Source: Nitrosovibrio sp. Nv17 (GTDB lineage: Bacteria > Pseudomonadota > Gammaproteobacteria > Burkholderiales > Nitrosomonadaceae). Taken from it: a stretch of 64,000 nt of DNA. Below, piece by piece: positions 8,985-18,374 of the stretch. The stretch is from NCBI RefSeq assembly GCF_900119085.1, contig NZ_FPIQ01000005.1, positions 90,795 through 154,794 of the forward strand, in the 5' to 3' direction. The stretch's first letter is position 1; the number at the start of each line of letters is the position of its first letter. Position numbers and translations under genes: made by a program. Below the pieces are notes generated by a model. That model did no database searches. It saw only the letters and a program-made list of their open reading frames with translations, and was not told the DNA's origin.

Positions 8985-10259
8985 ATGAAGCTGCTGATAC
9001 GGAACGGCCACCTCATGGATCCCGCCAACGGCATCGACGCCATCCAGGATGTCTCCATCGTGGCCGGCAAGATTCTCGGCGTCGGACCGCCCCCTCCCGG
9101 TTTCCACCCCAATCGCGAGATCGACGCGCGCGGCCTGGTGGTGTGTCCGGGTCTGGTGGATCTCTCGGCCCGCCTGCGCGAACCGGGTTTCGAATACAGG
9201 GCCACGCTGGAGTCCGAAATGGCGGCGGCGGCGGCCGGCGGCGTCACCAGTCTCGCATGCTCTCCCGATACCGATCCGCCGCTGGACGAACCGGGACTCG
9301 TGGAAATGCTGAAACACCGTGCCAGAAACCTCCATCTGGCCCACGTCTACCCCATCGGCGCGCTCACCCAGGGATTGGAGGGCGAGAAGCTCACGGAAAT
9401 GGCAGAATTGCGCGACGCCGGCTGCGTCGCCTTCGGTCAGGCGGATCGCCCGCTCGCCAGTGCACGGGTCATGATGCAGGCGATGCAATATGCTTCCACC
9501 TTCAGCTTCCGCGTATGGCTGCGCCCCCAGGATGCAAGCCTGGCCGACGGCGGTGTCGCCCACGACGGTGAGGTGGCGACGCGCCTGGGGCTTCCCGCAA
9601 TACCAGTGTGCGCGGAAACGCTGGCCCTGTCGAACATCATCCTGATGGCGCGCGAAACCGGGGCGACGGTGCACCTCTGCCGGATCTCCAGCGCAGAGGG
9701 CGTCTCCATGGTGCAGGCAGCGAAACGTCAGGGATTGGCGATAACGTGCGATGTCGCCGCCAACCACGTTCATCTGTCGGAGATGGACGTCGGCTTCTTC
9801 GACTCCAATTGTCATCTGATCCCGCCCTTGCGGGGGCTCAAGGACCGGGATGCCCTGCGCACGGGCTTGGAGAACGGCACGATCGACGCGATATGCTCCG
9901 ACCACGCGCCCGTGGATGACGACGCCAAGCTGCTGCCTTTCGGCGAAGCCGAGGCCGGCGCCACGGGCCTGGAACTGCTGCTGCCGCTAGCGCTGAAATG
10001 GAGCGCGGAGATGCGCCTGCCGCCATCGCGTGCCATTGCGAGAATCACGTCGGAACCGGCGAGGGTGCTGGGCGTGAACGCCGGGCATCTGACTCCCGGC
10101 GGGGCTGCGGATCTATGCATTTTCGATCCGGAGCACTATTGGAAGGTGGAGGCGGCAACGCTCAAGAGCCAGGGGAAAAATACACCCTTCCTGGGCATAG
10201 AACTGCAAGGCAAGGTAAAATACACGCTCGTCAACGGTAACATCATTTACCAGGGCTGA
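8985..10259 (+). CDS. pyrX: Dihydroorotase-like, probably non-catalytic PyrC' (PyrX)
   Basis: A 424-residue amidohydrolase-fold protein homologous to type I dihydroorotase. Active enzymes have a D-x-H-x-H metal motif followed by LREPG. Here the corresponding stretch is D59-L-S61-A-R63 followed by LREPG, so both first-strand histidine ligands are replaced, although the later SDHAP motif is kept. This is the known pattern of PyrC' subunits, which are inactive but required to assemble active PyrB dodecamers in Pseudomonas and relatives. Automated annotation would call it dihydroorotase; a separate active pyrC must exist elsewhere in the genome. It starts six bases after the pyrB stop. Confidence 0.85.
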   Translation: MKLLIRNGHLMDPANGIDAIQDVSIVAGKILGVGPPPPGFHPNREIDARGLVVCPGLVDLSARLREPGFEYRATLESEMAAAAAGGVTSLACSPDTDPPLDEPGLVEMLKHRARNLHLAHVYPIGALTQGLEGEKLTEMAELRDAGCVAFGQADRPLASARVMMQAMQYASTFSFRVWLRPQDASLADGGVAHDGEVATRLGLPAIPVCAETLALSNIILMARETGATVHLCRISSAEGVSMVQAAKRQGLAITCDVAANHVHLSEMDVGFFDSNCHLIPPLRGLKDRDALRTGLENGTIDAICSDHAPVDDDAKLLPFGEAEAGATGLELLLPLALKWSAEMRLPPSRAIARITSEPARVLGVNAGHLTPGGAADLCIFDPEHYWKVEAATLKSQGKNTPFLGIELQGKVKYTLVNGNIIYQG

Positions 10260-10291
10260 AGCTCGATTGCCCCTTTTTCACGCTGGCACCC

Positions 10292-12373
10292 ATGACCAAC
10301 CCTCTGCTAGACTTTTCGGGACTTCCGCGTTTCGCCGACATCCGTACCGAGCACGTGACTCCGGCGATACGGCAGTTGCTCGCCGACGGCCGCGGCGTCC
10401 TCGCCGCGATACGCGACGACGCCGCCAGGCCGACCTGGCAGAATTTCGTGCAGCCCATGATGGACGCCAATGAGCGCCTGACGCGCGCCTGGAGCCAGGT
10501 CTCGCACCTGAACGCCGTGATGAACGGTCCGGCGCTGCGCGAAACGTACAATGCGAACCTGCCCCTGATTACCCAGTACTTCGCCGAACTGGGGCAGGAT
10601 CCGGTGCTGTTCGAGAAGTTCCGCCGGATACGCGACGACGCGGATTTCGACGAGTTGAGCGCGGCGCGCAAGACCGTCATCGAGCATGAATTGCGGGACT
10701 TCCGGCTGGGCGGCGCCGAGCTTCCACCGGCCGAGAAAGAGCGTTTCCTGAAAATCCAGGAGGAACTGTCGGCGCTCTCCTCCCGCTTCAGCGACAACCT
10801 GCTGGATGCCACCAATGGCTACACGCTGCACGTGGACGACGGTACCAAGCTGTCCGGCATCCCTGCGGACGTGCTGGAAACGGCACGCAACCTTGCCGCC
10901 GCGAATGGCTCCACGGGCTGGACGTTCACGCTGCACGCGCCTGCCTACCTGCCTGTCATGCAATATGCGGACGACCGGGCGCTGCGCGAGACTCTGTACC
11001 ATGCCTATTCCACCCGTGCCAGTGAGCTGGCAAAACCGGAGTGGGACAATACCCCGCTCATCGACAGGATACTGGCGCTGCGCGGGGAAGAAGCGCAGAT
11101 GCTGGGATTCGACTGCTACGCCGAGGTCTCGCTCGCCACGAAGATGGCCTCGAGCCCGAGGCAGGTACTCGATTTTCTGGAGGAACTGGCCGGCAGGGCC
11201 CGGCCTTACGCCCAGCGCGACCTGGAGGAGCTGTCGCGGTTCGCCGCCGACAGGCTGGGGCTGGAGGCCCTGGAAGCCTGGGATCTGGCCTACGCCAGCG
11301 AAAAACTGCGCCTCGACCGCTATGCCTTCTCGGACCAGGAAGTCAGGCAATACTTCCCGGAAACCAGCGTACTGTCCGGCATGTTCAGACTGGTCGAGAG
11401 CCTGTACGGCATCACCATCGCAGAACCGCGGGATGCATCGGGCATCCAGCACTGGCACCCAGACGTCAAGTTCTTCGAAATCCTGGATGCGGCCGGCGAT
11501 CTGATCGGACAGTTCTATCTCGACCTGTACGCACGCCCGGGCAAGCGCGGGGGCGGATGGATGGACGATGCCATCAGCCGTCGACGCGTCCATGGGAAGG
11601 GCGAGGGAGGAAGCCGCATCCAGACGCCGGTGGCGTATCTCACCTGCAATTTCTCGGCGCCGGTGCCGCTTGATGGCCGAACCCGGCCGGCACTGTTCAC
11701 TCATGATGAAGTCATTACACTGTTCCACGAATTCGGGCACGGTCTTCACCACCTGCTCACGCGGATCGAGGATCTGGGGGTCTCCGGCATCAACGGAGTG
11801 GAATGGGACGCCGTGGAGCTGCCCAGCCAGTTCATGGAAAACTTCTGCTGGGAACGCGAGGTGCTGGCGGCACTGACCCGGCACGTCGATACCGGCGAAC
11901 CGCTCCCCCAGGCATTGTTCGAGAAGATGCTGGCCGCCAGGAACTTCCAGAGCGGGTTGCAGACCCTGCGTCAGATCGAATTCTCCCTGTTCGACATGCG
12001 CCTCCATACCGACTTCGCTCCCGGCGGAGGAAAAACGGTGCGCCAGCTCCTGGACGAAATACGCAGGCAGATCGCCGTCGTCATCCCGCCCGCATATAAC
12101 CGTTTCCCCAACAGCTTCTCCCACATCTTCGCCGGCGGCTACGCGGCCGGCTACTACAGCTACAAATGGGCGGAGGTGCTGTCGGCCGATGCCTATAGCC
12201 TGTTCGAGGAAAACGCCAACGGCGTGATCGATGCCGCCATCGGCGCACGCTTCCGTGACGAAATCCTGGCCATCGGCGGAAGCCGCCGGGCGCTGGAGTC
12301 GTTCATTGCGTTCCGGGGGCGCGAACCGAGCCTCGAGGCGCTGCTGCGCCACCATGGCATGGTGCCGGCCTGA
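10292..12373 (+). CDS. prlC: Oligopeptidase A (M3 family metallopeptidase)
   Basis: Cytoplasmic thimet-type zinc endopeptidase of 693 residues that degrades short peptides, including cleaved signal peptides. The zinc motif HEFGHGLHHLL begins at His479, with the third ligand in the following GVEWDAVELPSQF segment. Length and layout match E. coli PrlC (about 680 residues). It starts 32 bases after pyrX without a strong ribosome site, and nothing suggests a functional link to pyrimidine synthesis. Confidence 0.95.
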   Translation: MTNPLLDFSGLPRFADIRTEHVTPAIRQLLADGRGVLAAIRDDAARPTWQNFVQPMMDANERLTRAWSQVSHLNAVMNGPALRETYNANLPLITQYFAELGQDPVLFEKFRRIRDDADFDELSAARKTVIEHELRDFRLGGAELPPAEKERFLKIQEELSALSSRFSDNLLDATNGYTLHVDDGTKLSGIPADVLETARNLAAANGSTGWTFTLHAPAYLPVMQYADDRALRETLYHAYSTRASELAKPEWDNTPLIDRILALRGEEAQMLGFDCYAEVSLATKMASSPRQVLDFLEELAGRARPYAQRDLEELSRFAADRLGLEALEAWDLAYASEKLRLDRYAFSDQEVRQYFPETSVLSGMFRLVESLYGITIAEPRDASGIQHWHPDVKFFEILDAAGDLIGQFYLDLYARPGKRGGGWMDDAISRRRVHGKGEGGSRIQTPVAYLTCNFSAPVPLDGRTRPALFTHDEVITLFHEFGHGLHHLLTRIEDLGVSGINGVEWDAVELPSQFMENFCWEREVLAALTRHVDTGEPLPQALFEKMLAARNFQSGLQTLRQIEFSLFDMRLHTDFAPGGGKTVRQLLDEIRRQIAVVIPPAYNRFPNSFSHIFAGGYAAGYYSYKWAEVLSADAYSLFEENANGVIDAAIGARFRDEILAIGGSRRALESFIAFRGREPSLEALLRHHGMVPA

Positions 12374-12396
12374 GGGTGGCCTCCGGCGCACGAGGC

Positions 12397-12425
12397 TTGC
12401 AACCCCACCCGGGCAAGACTAGTAT
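12397..12425 (+). promoter_or_regulatory. Sigma70-like promoter candidate for the P460 gene
   Basis: TTGCAA (12397-12402) and TAGTAT (12420-12425) are separated by 17 bp in the gap after prlC. Each hexamer matches consensus at four positions. It would give a leader of about 105 bases ahead of the GTG start at 12538. Confidence 0.35.
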
Positions 12426-12537
12426 GAACCCTACCATAAAAAACACGGATTTCCTTCCATCAGGACGGGACCGGCGGGCAGCAATTCCCAACGGCGACCG
12501 GTCATGCAAGAGGGACCATAAAACAGGAGAAAACCAA

Positions 12538-13104
12538 GTGAAACGGTTGAGACATGCCACTACGATCATGCTGGCAGCCATGCTGGCCACCACGCTGCTG
12601 ATTGGCTGCGCCCAGACGCCCCGCACGTTCCAGACGCCGCAATACCAGGATGGCGAGCTGTCGGTTCCCGAGGACTACAGGAACTGGCCCAAGTTTCTAT
12701 CCGAAGTCCAGCGCACGGACGCCAAGCAGGTGCGCGAGATCTACATCAATCCCATCGGACACGCCACGAAGATAGGCGAGGCATTCCCGAACGGCACGCT
12801 CGCCGTGATGGAAATCTACAAGGCGCAGGAAGCCTCGGACGGCACCCTCCTGATAGGCGCCGACGGCAAGCTCGTCAAGGGCGACCTGCTCAAGGTGGCC
12901 ATCATGGGCAAGGGCGCCGGTTGGGGTGAGAGCGTGGTCCCGGCGGAGCTGAGGAATGGCGACTGGGTGTACGCGATGTACCTGGCCGACGGGAAGACCA
13001 AGGCGCCGGACGACCTCAACACCTGTCGCGCCTGCCATCTGCCGCTGACGAGCACCGACTACGTCTTCCGCTACGACGAATACTTCCAGAAGCGTACCAA
13101 CTAG
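12538..13104 (+). CDS. Cytochrome P460-family lipoprotein, c-type heme
   Basis: A 188-residue exported heme protein. The GTG start has a good ribosome site (AGGAG at 12525-12529). The signal peptide ends in the lipobox LIGC with lipidated Cys24, so the protein should be anchored to a membrane on the periplasmic side. A CxxCH heme c motif lies near the C-terminus (C163-R-A-C166-H167), as in cytochromes P460. Nitrosomonas P460 oxidises hydroxylamine using a heme cross-linked to lysine; cytochromes c'-beta share the fold but bind NO. Which activity applies here cannot be told from sequence alone. No nitrification genes are nearby. Confidence 0.8.
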   Translation: MKRLRHATTIMLAAMLATTLLIGCAQTPRTFQTPQYQDGELSVPEDYRNWPKFLSEVQRTDAKQVREIYINPIGHATKIGEAFPNGTLAVMEIYKAQEASDGTLLIGADGKLVKGDLLKVAIMGKGAGWGESVVPAELRNGDWVYAMYLADGKTKAPDDLNTCRACHLPLTSTDYVFRYDEYFQKRTN

Positions 13105-13194
13105 CAAGATACGCGGTACGCGCCGGCCAGCAGGACAGGTCGCGAGGTCACGAAGGGCCGGCTGTCCGGCATCGATCGGCGCGTTGGCGTAAAT

Positions 13195-15942
13195 TTAGCT
13201 CAGCTTTCCGTGGCACTGCTTGTATTTCCTGCCCGATCCGCACGGGCAGGGATCATTGCGGCCGACCTTGCCTCCCTGCCGCACGAATGGCTGATGCTTT
13301 TCCCGTTCGGGAGCGTGGGCACCCTGCTCTCCCCGTTCTTCCGCCCCATCCAATGCTTCCTCGTAGGCCGCATGGTGGTACTGGACGTTCACCGGCGGCG
13401 CCTGCCGGGTCTCGGCTGCAGCCTCCACCTGCTGCTCGCTCCGGATCTGCACCGTCATGAGCACCCGCGTGACCTCGGTCTTGATCTCCTCGAGCATGGC
13501 GGAAAACAGCTCGAAAGCCTCGCGCTTGTACTCCTGCTTGGGATTCTTCTGCGCATACCCCCTCAGGTGTATCCCCTGGCGCAGGTGATCGAGCGCCGCC
13601 AGATGCTCCCGCCAGTGGGCATCCAGGCTCTGCAGCATCACCGCTCTCTCGTACTGGTGCATCACGTCGGCCCCGACCTGTCCCACCTTGCCGGCATAAA
13701 GCTCGCCTGCCTGCTCGAGAATCCGCTGTCGCAGGATTTCCTCGTGCAGATCGGGCTCGCTCTCCAGCCATGCCTGCAGCGAAAGCGGCAACTGGTACTC
13801 GGCGGCCAGCGCCTTCTCCAGTCCCGGCACGTCCCACTGCTCCTCAAGACTCTCGGGCGGCACGTACAGAGACACGAGACCGCCCAGTACATCCCCGCGC
13901 ATGGCGATGATGGTCTCCGATATGTCCTTGGACTCCAGCAATTCGTTACGCTGCTCGTAGATCACCTTGCGCTGGTCGTTGGCCACGTCGTCATACTCCA
14001 GCAACTGCTTGCGCATGTCGAAGTTGCGGGCCTCCACCTTGCGTTGCGCATTCTCGATGGCACGGGTCACCCATGGGTGCTCGATGGCCTCGCCCTCCGG
14101 CATGCTGAGCTTCTGCATGATGCCCGCCACCCGATCGGAAGCGAAGATGCGCAGCAGCGGATCCTCCAGCGAAAGGTAGAAACGACTGGAGCCAGGATCG
14201 CCCTGTCGCCCCGAACGGCCGCGCAACTGGTTGTCCACTCGCCGTGATTCGTGCCGTTCGGTTCCGATGATATGCAGCCCACCCTGCCTGAGTGCCTCGT
14301 CGTGGAGCTGCTTCCATTCGCCCTGCACCGCCTGGATGCGGTCGACTTTTTCCTGCTCGCTCAGCCCTTCCTCCGCACGGATGCGATCGAGTTCGGGTTC
14401 TGGATTGCCGCCCAGCACGATGTCGGTTCCCCTGCCGGCCATGTTGGTGGCGATAGTGATCATCTTGGGACGGCCGGCCTGGGCGACGATCTCGGCCTCC
14501 CTCGCATGCTGCTTGGCATTGAGCACCTGGTGGGGCAACTGCTCCGCCGTCAGCAGGCCAGACAGCAACTCGTTGTTTTCGATGGAGGTGGTTCCCACCA
14601 GGACGGGCTGCCCCCTCTCGTGGCAATCCTTGATATCCAGGATGATGGCACGATTCTTCTCGGCCATGGTGCGGAACACCTGGTCCATGCGGTCGTTGCG
14701 TACCATGGGACGATGGGTGGGGATGATCACCGTCTCCAATCCATAGATCTGCTGAAACTCGTATGCTTCGGTGTCGGCGGTTCCCGTCATGCCGGCCAGC
14801 TTGTGGTACATGCGGAAATAATTCTGGAAAGTGATCGAGGCCAGCGTCTGGTTTTCTTTCTGGATCGTCACGCCCTCCTTGGCCTCGACCGCCTGATGCA
14901 GACCCTCGGACCAGCGCCTGCCGGACATGAGGCGCCCGGTGAATTCGTCGACGATCACCACCTCGCCGTTCTGTACCACGTAGTGCTGGTCGCGCTGGAA
15001 CAGCGCATGGGCACGCAGGGCTGCGTAAAGATGGTGAACCAGGCTGATGTTGGCGGGATCGTACAGGCTGGTGCCCGGAGCAAGCAGTCCACTCTGCGCC
15101 AACAGTTTTTCCGCGTGCTCGAAGCCTGCCTCGCTCAATGTCACCTGCTGGACCTTCTCGTCCACGCTGAAGTCGCCCGGGTCCTTTTCCGTTTCCTGAC
15201 GGGCAAGCCTGGGTATCAGCGCGTTCATGCGCACGTAGACGTCGGTATTGCCTTCCGCCTGCCCGGAGATGATGAGGGGTGTGCGCGCCTCGTCGATCAG
15301 GATGGAGTCCACCTCATCGACGATGGCAAAGTTGAGTACGCGCTGTACCCGTTCGGCGGGGTGCCCCACCATATTGTCCCGCAGGTAGTCGAATCCGTAT
15401 TCGTTGTTGGTGCCGTAGGTGATGTCTGCGGCATAGGCTGCCTGCTTGGCTCCATGATCCATCTGCGAAAGGATCACGCCGACGCTGATCCCCAGAAACT
15501 GATAGAGGCGCCCCATCCACTCGGCGTCGCGCTTGGCGAGATAGTCATTGACGGTCACCAGGTGCACGCCCTTGCCAGCCAGGGCGTTGAGGTAGGCCGG
15601 CAAGGTCGCCATCAGCGTCTTGCCTTCGCCAGTGCGCATCTCGGCGATCCTGCCAGCGTGCAGCACCATGCCCCCGATCATCTGCACATCGAAGTGACGC
15701 ATGCCCAGCACCCGCTTTCCGGCCTCGCGCACGACCGCGAAGACCTCTGGCAACAACGCGTCCAGCGTCGCTCCATCGGCAAGGCGTTGCCTGAACTCGT
15801 CGGTGCGGGCACGCAACTCGGCATCGCTCAGTGCCTCCACCTTGGCTTCCAGCGCATTGATCGCCGCCACCTTCTGAAAATACTGCTTGATCAGCCGATC
15901 GTTTCGGCTTCCGAAAACCTTCTTGAGCAGATTGTTCAGCAT
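13195..15942 (-). CDS. secA: Preprotein translocase subunit SecA
   Basis: The ATPase motor of Sec-dependent export, 915 residues. The N-terminal family start [20 protein letters not shown], Walker [10 protein letters not shown], Walker B with [15 protein letters not shown], and the helicase motif [16 protein letters not shown] are all present. The protein ends with the zinc-binding SEC-C tail [17 protein letters not shown] that contacts SecB. The ATG at 15942 has AGGA six bases upstream; a longer in-frame reading runs into the terminator of the neighbouring gene. An intrinsic terminator separates it from the M23 peptidase, so secA has its own transcript. Confidence 0.98.
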   Translation of the reverse strand: MLNNLLKKVFGSRNDRLIKQYFQKVAAINALEAKVEALSDAELRARTDEFRQRLADGATLDALLPEVFAVVREAGKRVLGMRHFDVQMIGGMVLHAGRIAEMRTGEGKTLMATLPAYLNALAGKGVHLVTVNDYLAKRDAEWMGRLYQFLGISVGVILSQMDHGAKQAAYAADITYGTNNEYGFDYLRDNMVGHPAERVQRVLNFAIVDEVDSILIDEARTPLIISGQAEGNTDVYVRMNALIPRLARQETEKDPGDFSVDEKVQQVTLSEAGFEHAEKLLAQSGLLAPGTSLYDPANISLVHHLYAALRAHALFQRDQHYVVQNGEVVIVDEFTGRLMSGRRWSEGLHQAVEAKEGVTIQKENQTLASITFQNYFRMYHKLAGMTGTADTEAYEFQQIYGLETVIIPTHRPMVRNDRMDQVFRTMAEKNRAIILDIKDCHERGQPVLVGTTSIENNELLSGLLTAEQLPHQVLNAKQHAREAEIVAQAGRPKMITIATNMAGRGTDIVLGGNPEPELDRIRAEEGLSEQEKVDRIQAVQGEWKQLHDEALRQGGLHIIGTERHESRRVDNQLRGRSGRQGDPGSSRFYLSLEDPLLRIFASDRVAGIMQKLSMPEGEAIEHPWVTRAIENAQRKVEARNFDMRKQLLEYDDVANDQRKVIYEQRNELLESKDISETIIAMRGDVLGGLVSLYVPPESLEEQWDVPGLEKALAAEYQLPLSLQAWLESEPDLHEEILRQRILEQAGELYAGKVGQVGADVMHQYERAVMLQSLDAHWREHLAALDHLRQGIHLRGYAQKNPKQEYKREAFELFSAMLEEIKTEVTRVLMTVQIRSEQQVEAAAETRQAPPVNVQYHHAAYEEALDGAEERGEQGAHAPEREKHQPFVRQGGKVGRNDPCPCGSGRKYKQCHGKLS

Positions 15943-15976
15943 GGAATCCTGGGAAAGGAGTAGTAAATCGGCGTCC

Positions 15977-16012
15977 AAAAAATAAGGGGGTGAGGTTTTG
16001 AGCCTCACCCCC
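15977..16012 (-). terminator. Rho-independent terminator after the M23 peptidase gene
   Basis: On the minus strand a perfect 10-bp GC-rich stem (arms at 15986-15995 and 16003-16012, GGGGGTGAGG pairing with CCTCACCCCC) with a 7-base loop is followed by TTATTTTTT. This is a textbook intrinsic terminator for transcripts coming from the M23 gene, placed just before the secA leader. Confidence 0.88.
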
Positions 16013-16035
16013 CGCAATAGAGTATCGAATCCGGT

Positions 16036-16953
16036 TCAGCCAGGCATTTTCAGGAATCGTGACGGATTCTGCGGCAAACCCTTGTGCCTGACCTCGAAAT
16101 GCAGATGCGGACCGGTGGATCGGCCAGTGCTGCCCACTTCCGCGATCTTTTGCCCGCGCACCACCACTTCGCCCACCTTGACCAGCCGCCTGGATGCGTG
16201 GGCATATCGGCTGACGAGATCATTGCCGTGGTCAACATCTATCATATTACCATATTCGGCATGGAAACCGGAATATACCACGACGCCTCCCGCTGCCGCA
16301 TGGATCGGAGTACCTTTCACGGCAGAGAAATCCACGCCTTCATGAAAGATGCGCCGCCCGGTGAAAGGGTCGATGCGCACGCCAAAACCGGACGAGTACC
16401 ATTTTGCGTTGACCGGCATGATGGAAGGCATCATCTTCTTCTGCAGGCGATCCTGCATCAGAACGGAATCCAGCGCCCCGAACTTGTCGGCGCGGTCGTC
16501 CAGCAAGATGCCCATTTCCTGGATCCTGCTGCCGACCTCGGAAAACGACAGCTCCTGGGATGCCAGTGCGGAGACGGCGCCACCCTGTCCCGGGTCCTGG
16601 TTGAACAGGAATTCCTGCGGCTTGATGCCGGACAGCTCCGCCAGTCTCGCGCCTACCGAGTCGAGCCGCAACAACTGAGCCTGCATCTGCCCCATGCGAA
16701 TCGCCATCGCATTGAGACTGTCGCGCAGGTATGACTGGGTCTTTTCCTGCTCCTCCGCCTGTACGCTCAGCACCAGCGACCTGAGGGTGGGACTGTCGAT
16801 CTTGTCGGCATACCGCAGGGAGAGGTAGTTCAACGCCATCGCCAGCACCAGCGCAGCCAGCAGGAACGCCATGCCCAGGAATATGAGGTGTACGCGTGTC
16901 AGGGTGATGTTCCTGGCCTTTGCCAGATTGCTGGAAACTAGAATAATATTCAT
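16036..16953 (-). CDS. M23 family metallopeptidase, membrane-anchored (LytM-type)
   Basis: A 305-residue murein endopeptidase-like protein. One N-terminal transmembrane helix (about residues 24-45) is followed by a coiled, heptad-rich stalk (about 60-160) and a C-terminal LytM domain. The zinc ligands are visible in FHEGVDFS and GPHLHFEV, so the domain looks catalytically competent. Its position between dciA and secA downstream of the division cluster is conserved in betaproteobacteria. GGGGAGTAGGG just ahead of the ATG is a strong ribosome site. A role in cell wall hydrolysis linked to growth or division is inference. Confidence 0.9.
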   Translation of the reverse strand: MNIILVSSNLAKARNITLTRVHLIFLGMAFLLAALVLAMALNYLSLRYADKIDSPTLRSLVLSVQAEEQEKTQSYLRDSLNAMAIRMGQMQAQLLRLDSVGARLAELSGIKPQEFLFNQDPGQGGAVSALASQELSFSEVGSRIQEMGILLDDRADKFGALDSVLMQDRLQKKMMPSIMPVNAKWYSSGFGVRIDPFTGRRIFHEGVDFSAVKGTPIHAAAGGVVVYSGFHAEYGNMIDVDHGNDLVSRYAHASRRLVKVGEVVVRGQKIAEVGSTGRSTGPHLHFEVRHKGLPQNPSRFLKMPG

Positions 16954-16984
16954 CCCTACTCCCCGATTATCTAGTTATCTCATC

Positions 16985-17446
16985 ATGACCACGCGCAGAA
17001 TCGACTTTTACCTCGGTGCGCCCGGCATTTCCGCCAAGCAGCGGCAACTGCTCGACCACCTCGGCACGCTGGCAAGGATGCAACGGGCATTCATCGAGAT
17101 CACGCCACCGCAACTGGCCCAGCATTGCGTGCTGGGTGCATTCTCAGAAGGAAGTCTGACTCTGTGCGCTCACAACGGTGCGATCGCCGCAAAACTCAGG
17201 CAGATGGTCCCGTCGCTGTTATTAAAATTTAGGTCGAGAGGCCACGAGGTTACTGCAATTCGAATTACCGTGCAAGCCTATTTCCACTCACCGCCAAAAT
17301 CCGGCTCGCCCGCGAATGGATCAGCCGGAAAGCGGACAATAGGCCCCGGGGGCTTCGAAAGCCTGCGCAGGCTGACGGCGGGATTGCCGGAATCCCCCCT
17401 CAGGATGGCAATCGATTCGCTCCTGGAAAGGCAGGGTAAGCGATAG
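16985..17446 (+). CDS. dciA: DciA family protein (DUF721), replicative helicase loader type
   Basis: A 153-residue protein whose N-terminal half carries the DUF721 fold (KH-like core with LAQHCVLGAFSEGSLTLCAHNGAIAAKLRQMVPSLL split across strands and helices). The C-terminal half is basic and rich in Gly, Pro and Ser, as expected for the disordered tail of DciA. DciA proteins load DnaB onto DNA in the many bacteria that lack DnaC. It is divergent from the M23 gene with only 31 bases between the starts, and its ATG has no obvious ribosome site. Confidence 0.75.
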   Translation: MTTRRIDFYLGAPGISAKQRQLLDHLGTLARMQRAFIEITPPQLAQHCVLGAFSEGSLTLCAHNGAIAAKLRQMVPSLLLKFRSRGHEVTAIRITVQAYFHSPPKSGSPANGSAGKRTIGPGGFESLRRLTAGLPESPLRMAIDSLLERQGKR

Positions 17447-17642
17447 CGCATGCTTGTCGGGGCCCTTGCGCAGCGCATCCCGCCTGCCGTTGCTTGAACG
17501 CACGATACCCTCGCATCGTTTTCCATGAGCCGAGGTCCGATCCCCGCCCGGTTCGGGCCTGGCGGCTCCTGGCAAGCCAGGCGGCAAAAAGGAAGGGTGC
17601 TTCATGCATCGATGCATCTGAAGAAACGTGGAGGAAGACACC

Positions 17643-18296
17643 ATGAGGATATCCGGCATTCTTGGGCCGATACTGACGATAGGCCTGACCGCAGGTTGCG
17701 CCATGCAGCAGCCGCAACCGGTACAGTCATCGACGCCACCGGCGGAAACGAAAGCCGACGAACGCGATGTCGTTGTCTATTTCCTGCCGCTGGATGATTT
17801 CAATATGGAAGCTTCCGCATCCCTGGCCCGGCACTTTTCCGAAGAATTCGGGGTGCGCATGCGCAGCGCGCTGCCGATGGGATCCCGGGAACTGCGGCCG
17901 TTCGAAGGAACGCAGCAATACGCCGTGGAGGACATCCTGTCCCTTGCGGCCCCCGTGCTGGCACGCCTTCCCGCCCAGGCCCCGGATGCAAGCTACGTCA
18001 TACTGACAAATCGGGACATCAATGCGCGCGCGCGTACTTTCCGATATATGTTTTCGTGGCACGACAGCCTGTTGCGCGCCTCGGTGGTATCGACCGCGCG
18101 ATTGGCGGAACCGGGCGATTCGTCGCCGCGCGCCGCCTCCCTGCTGGCCGACCGGCTCGGCAAGATGGTTCGCCGGGCCATCGGGGAGCTGCAATTCGGC
18201 TGGAAGCGGTCGGGCAACATCGACGATGCGATGTATTCTCCCCTCATGGGCATCGAGGATCTCGATCGCATCGGACGCATGCATACGCCTGATTGA
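17643..18296 (+). CDS. Lipoprotein resembling archaemetzincin (M54) without zinc-binding residues
   Basis: A 217-residue predicted lipoprotein: the signal peptide ends LTAGC with Cys19, and GGAGG lies just upstream of the ATG. The order of blocks (ASYVILTNRDIN, TFRYMF, SVVSTARL, RLGKMVRRAIGELQFGW, MYSPLMGIEDLDRIG) follows archaemetzincins, in which D-l-y, nFVFG, SlaRL, the HExxHxxGxxH zinc site and a CVM..S..l.D.D segment come in this order. Where the zinc motif should be, AIGELQFGW has no histidine, so it would be a pseudoprotease. The similarity is my own alignment by eye and needs a profile search. It occupies the position where lpxC usually follows ftsZ. Confidence 0.55.
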   Translation: MRISGILGPILTIGLTAGCAMQQPQPVQSSTPPAETKADERDVVVYFLPLDDFNMEASASLARHFSEEFGVRMRSALPMGSRELRPFEGTQQYAVEDILSLAAPVLARLPAQAPDASYVILTNRDINARARTFRYMFSWHDSLLRASVVSTARLAEPGDSSPRAASLLADRLGKMVRRAIGELQFGWKRSGNIDDAMYSPLMGIEDLDRIGRMHTPD

Positions 18297-18374
18297 AGGC
18301 CGATCATCTCAAATTCCAACCTTTCCGGACGTGCGATTCCGGAATGCTTCTGCCTTCTGTCTCTATGCCATGTA

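Noticed and set aside
13122-13170. GCCGGCC/GGCCGGC and GCCGG/CCGGC inverted repeats between the P460 gene and secA
   Set aside because: The stems are short or have long loops and lack a U-run on either strand, so I do not call a terminator.
14251-15963. A 570-codon plus-strand open frame opposite secA
   Set aside because: It is antisense to an intact, strongly conserved secA; its translation has no recognisable domain and reflects the high GC content.
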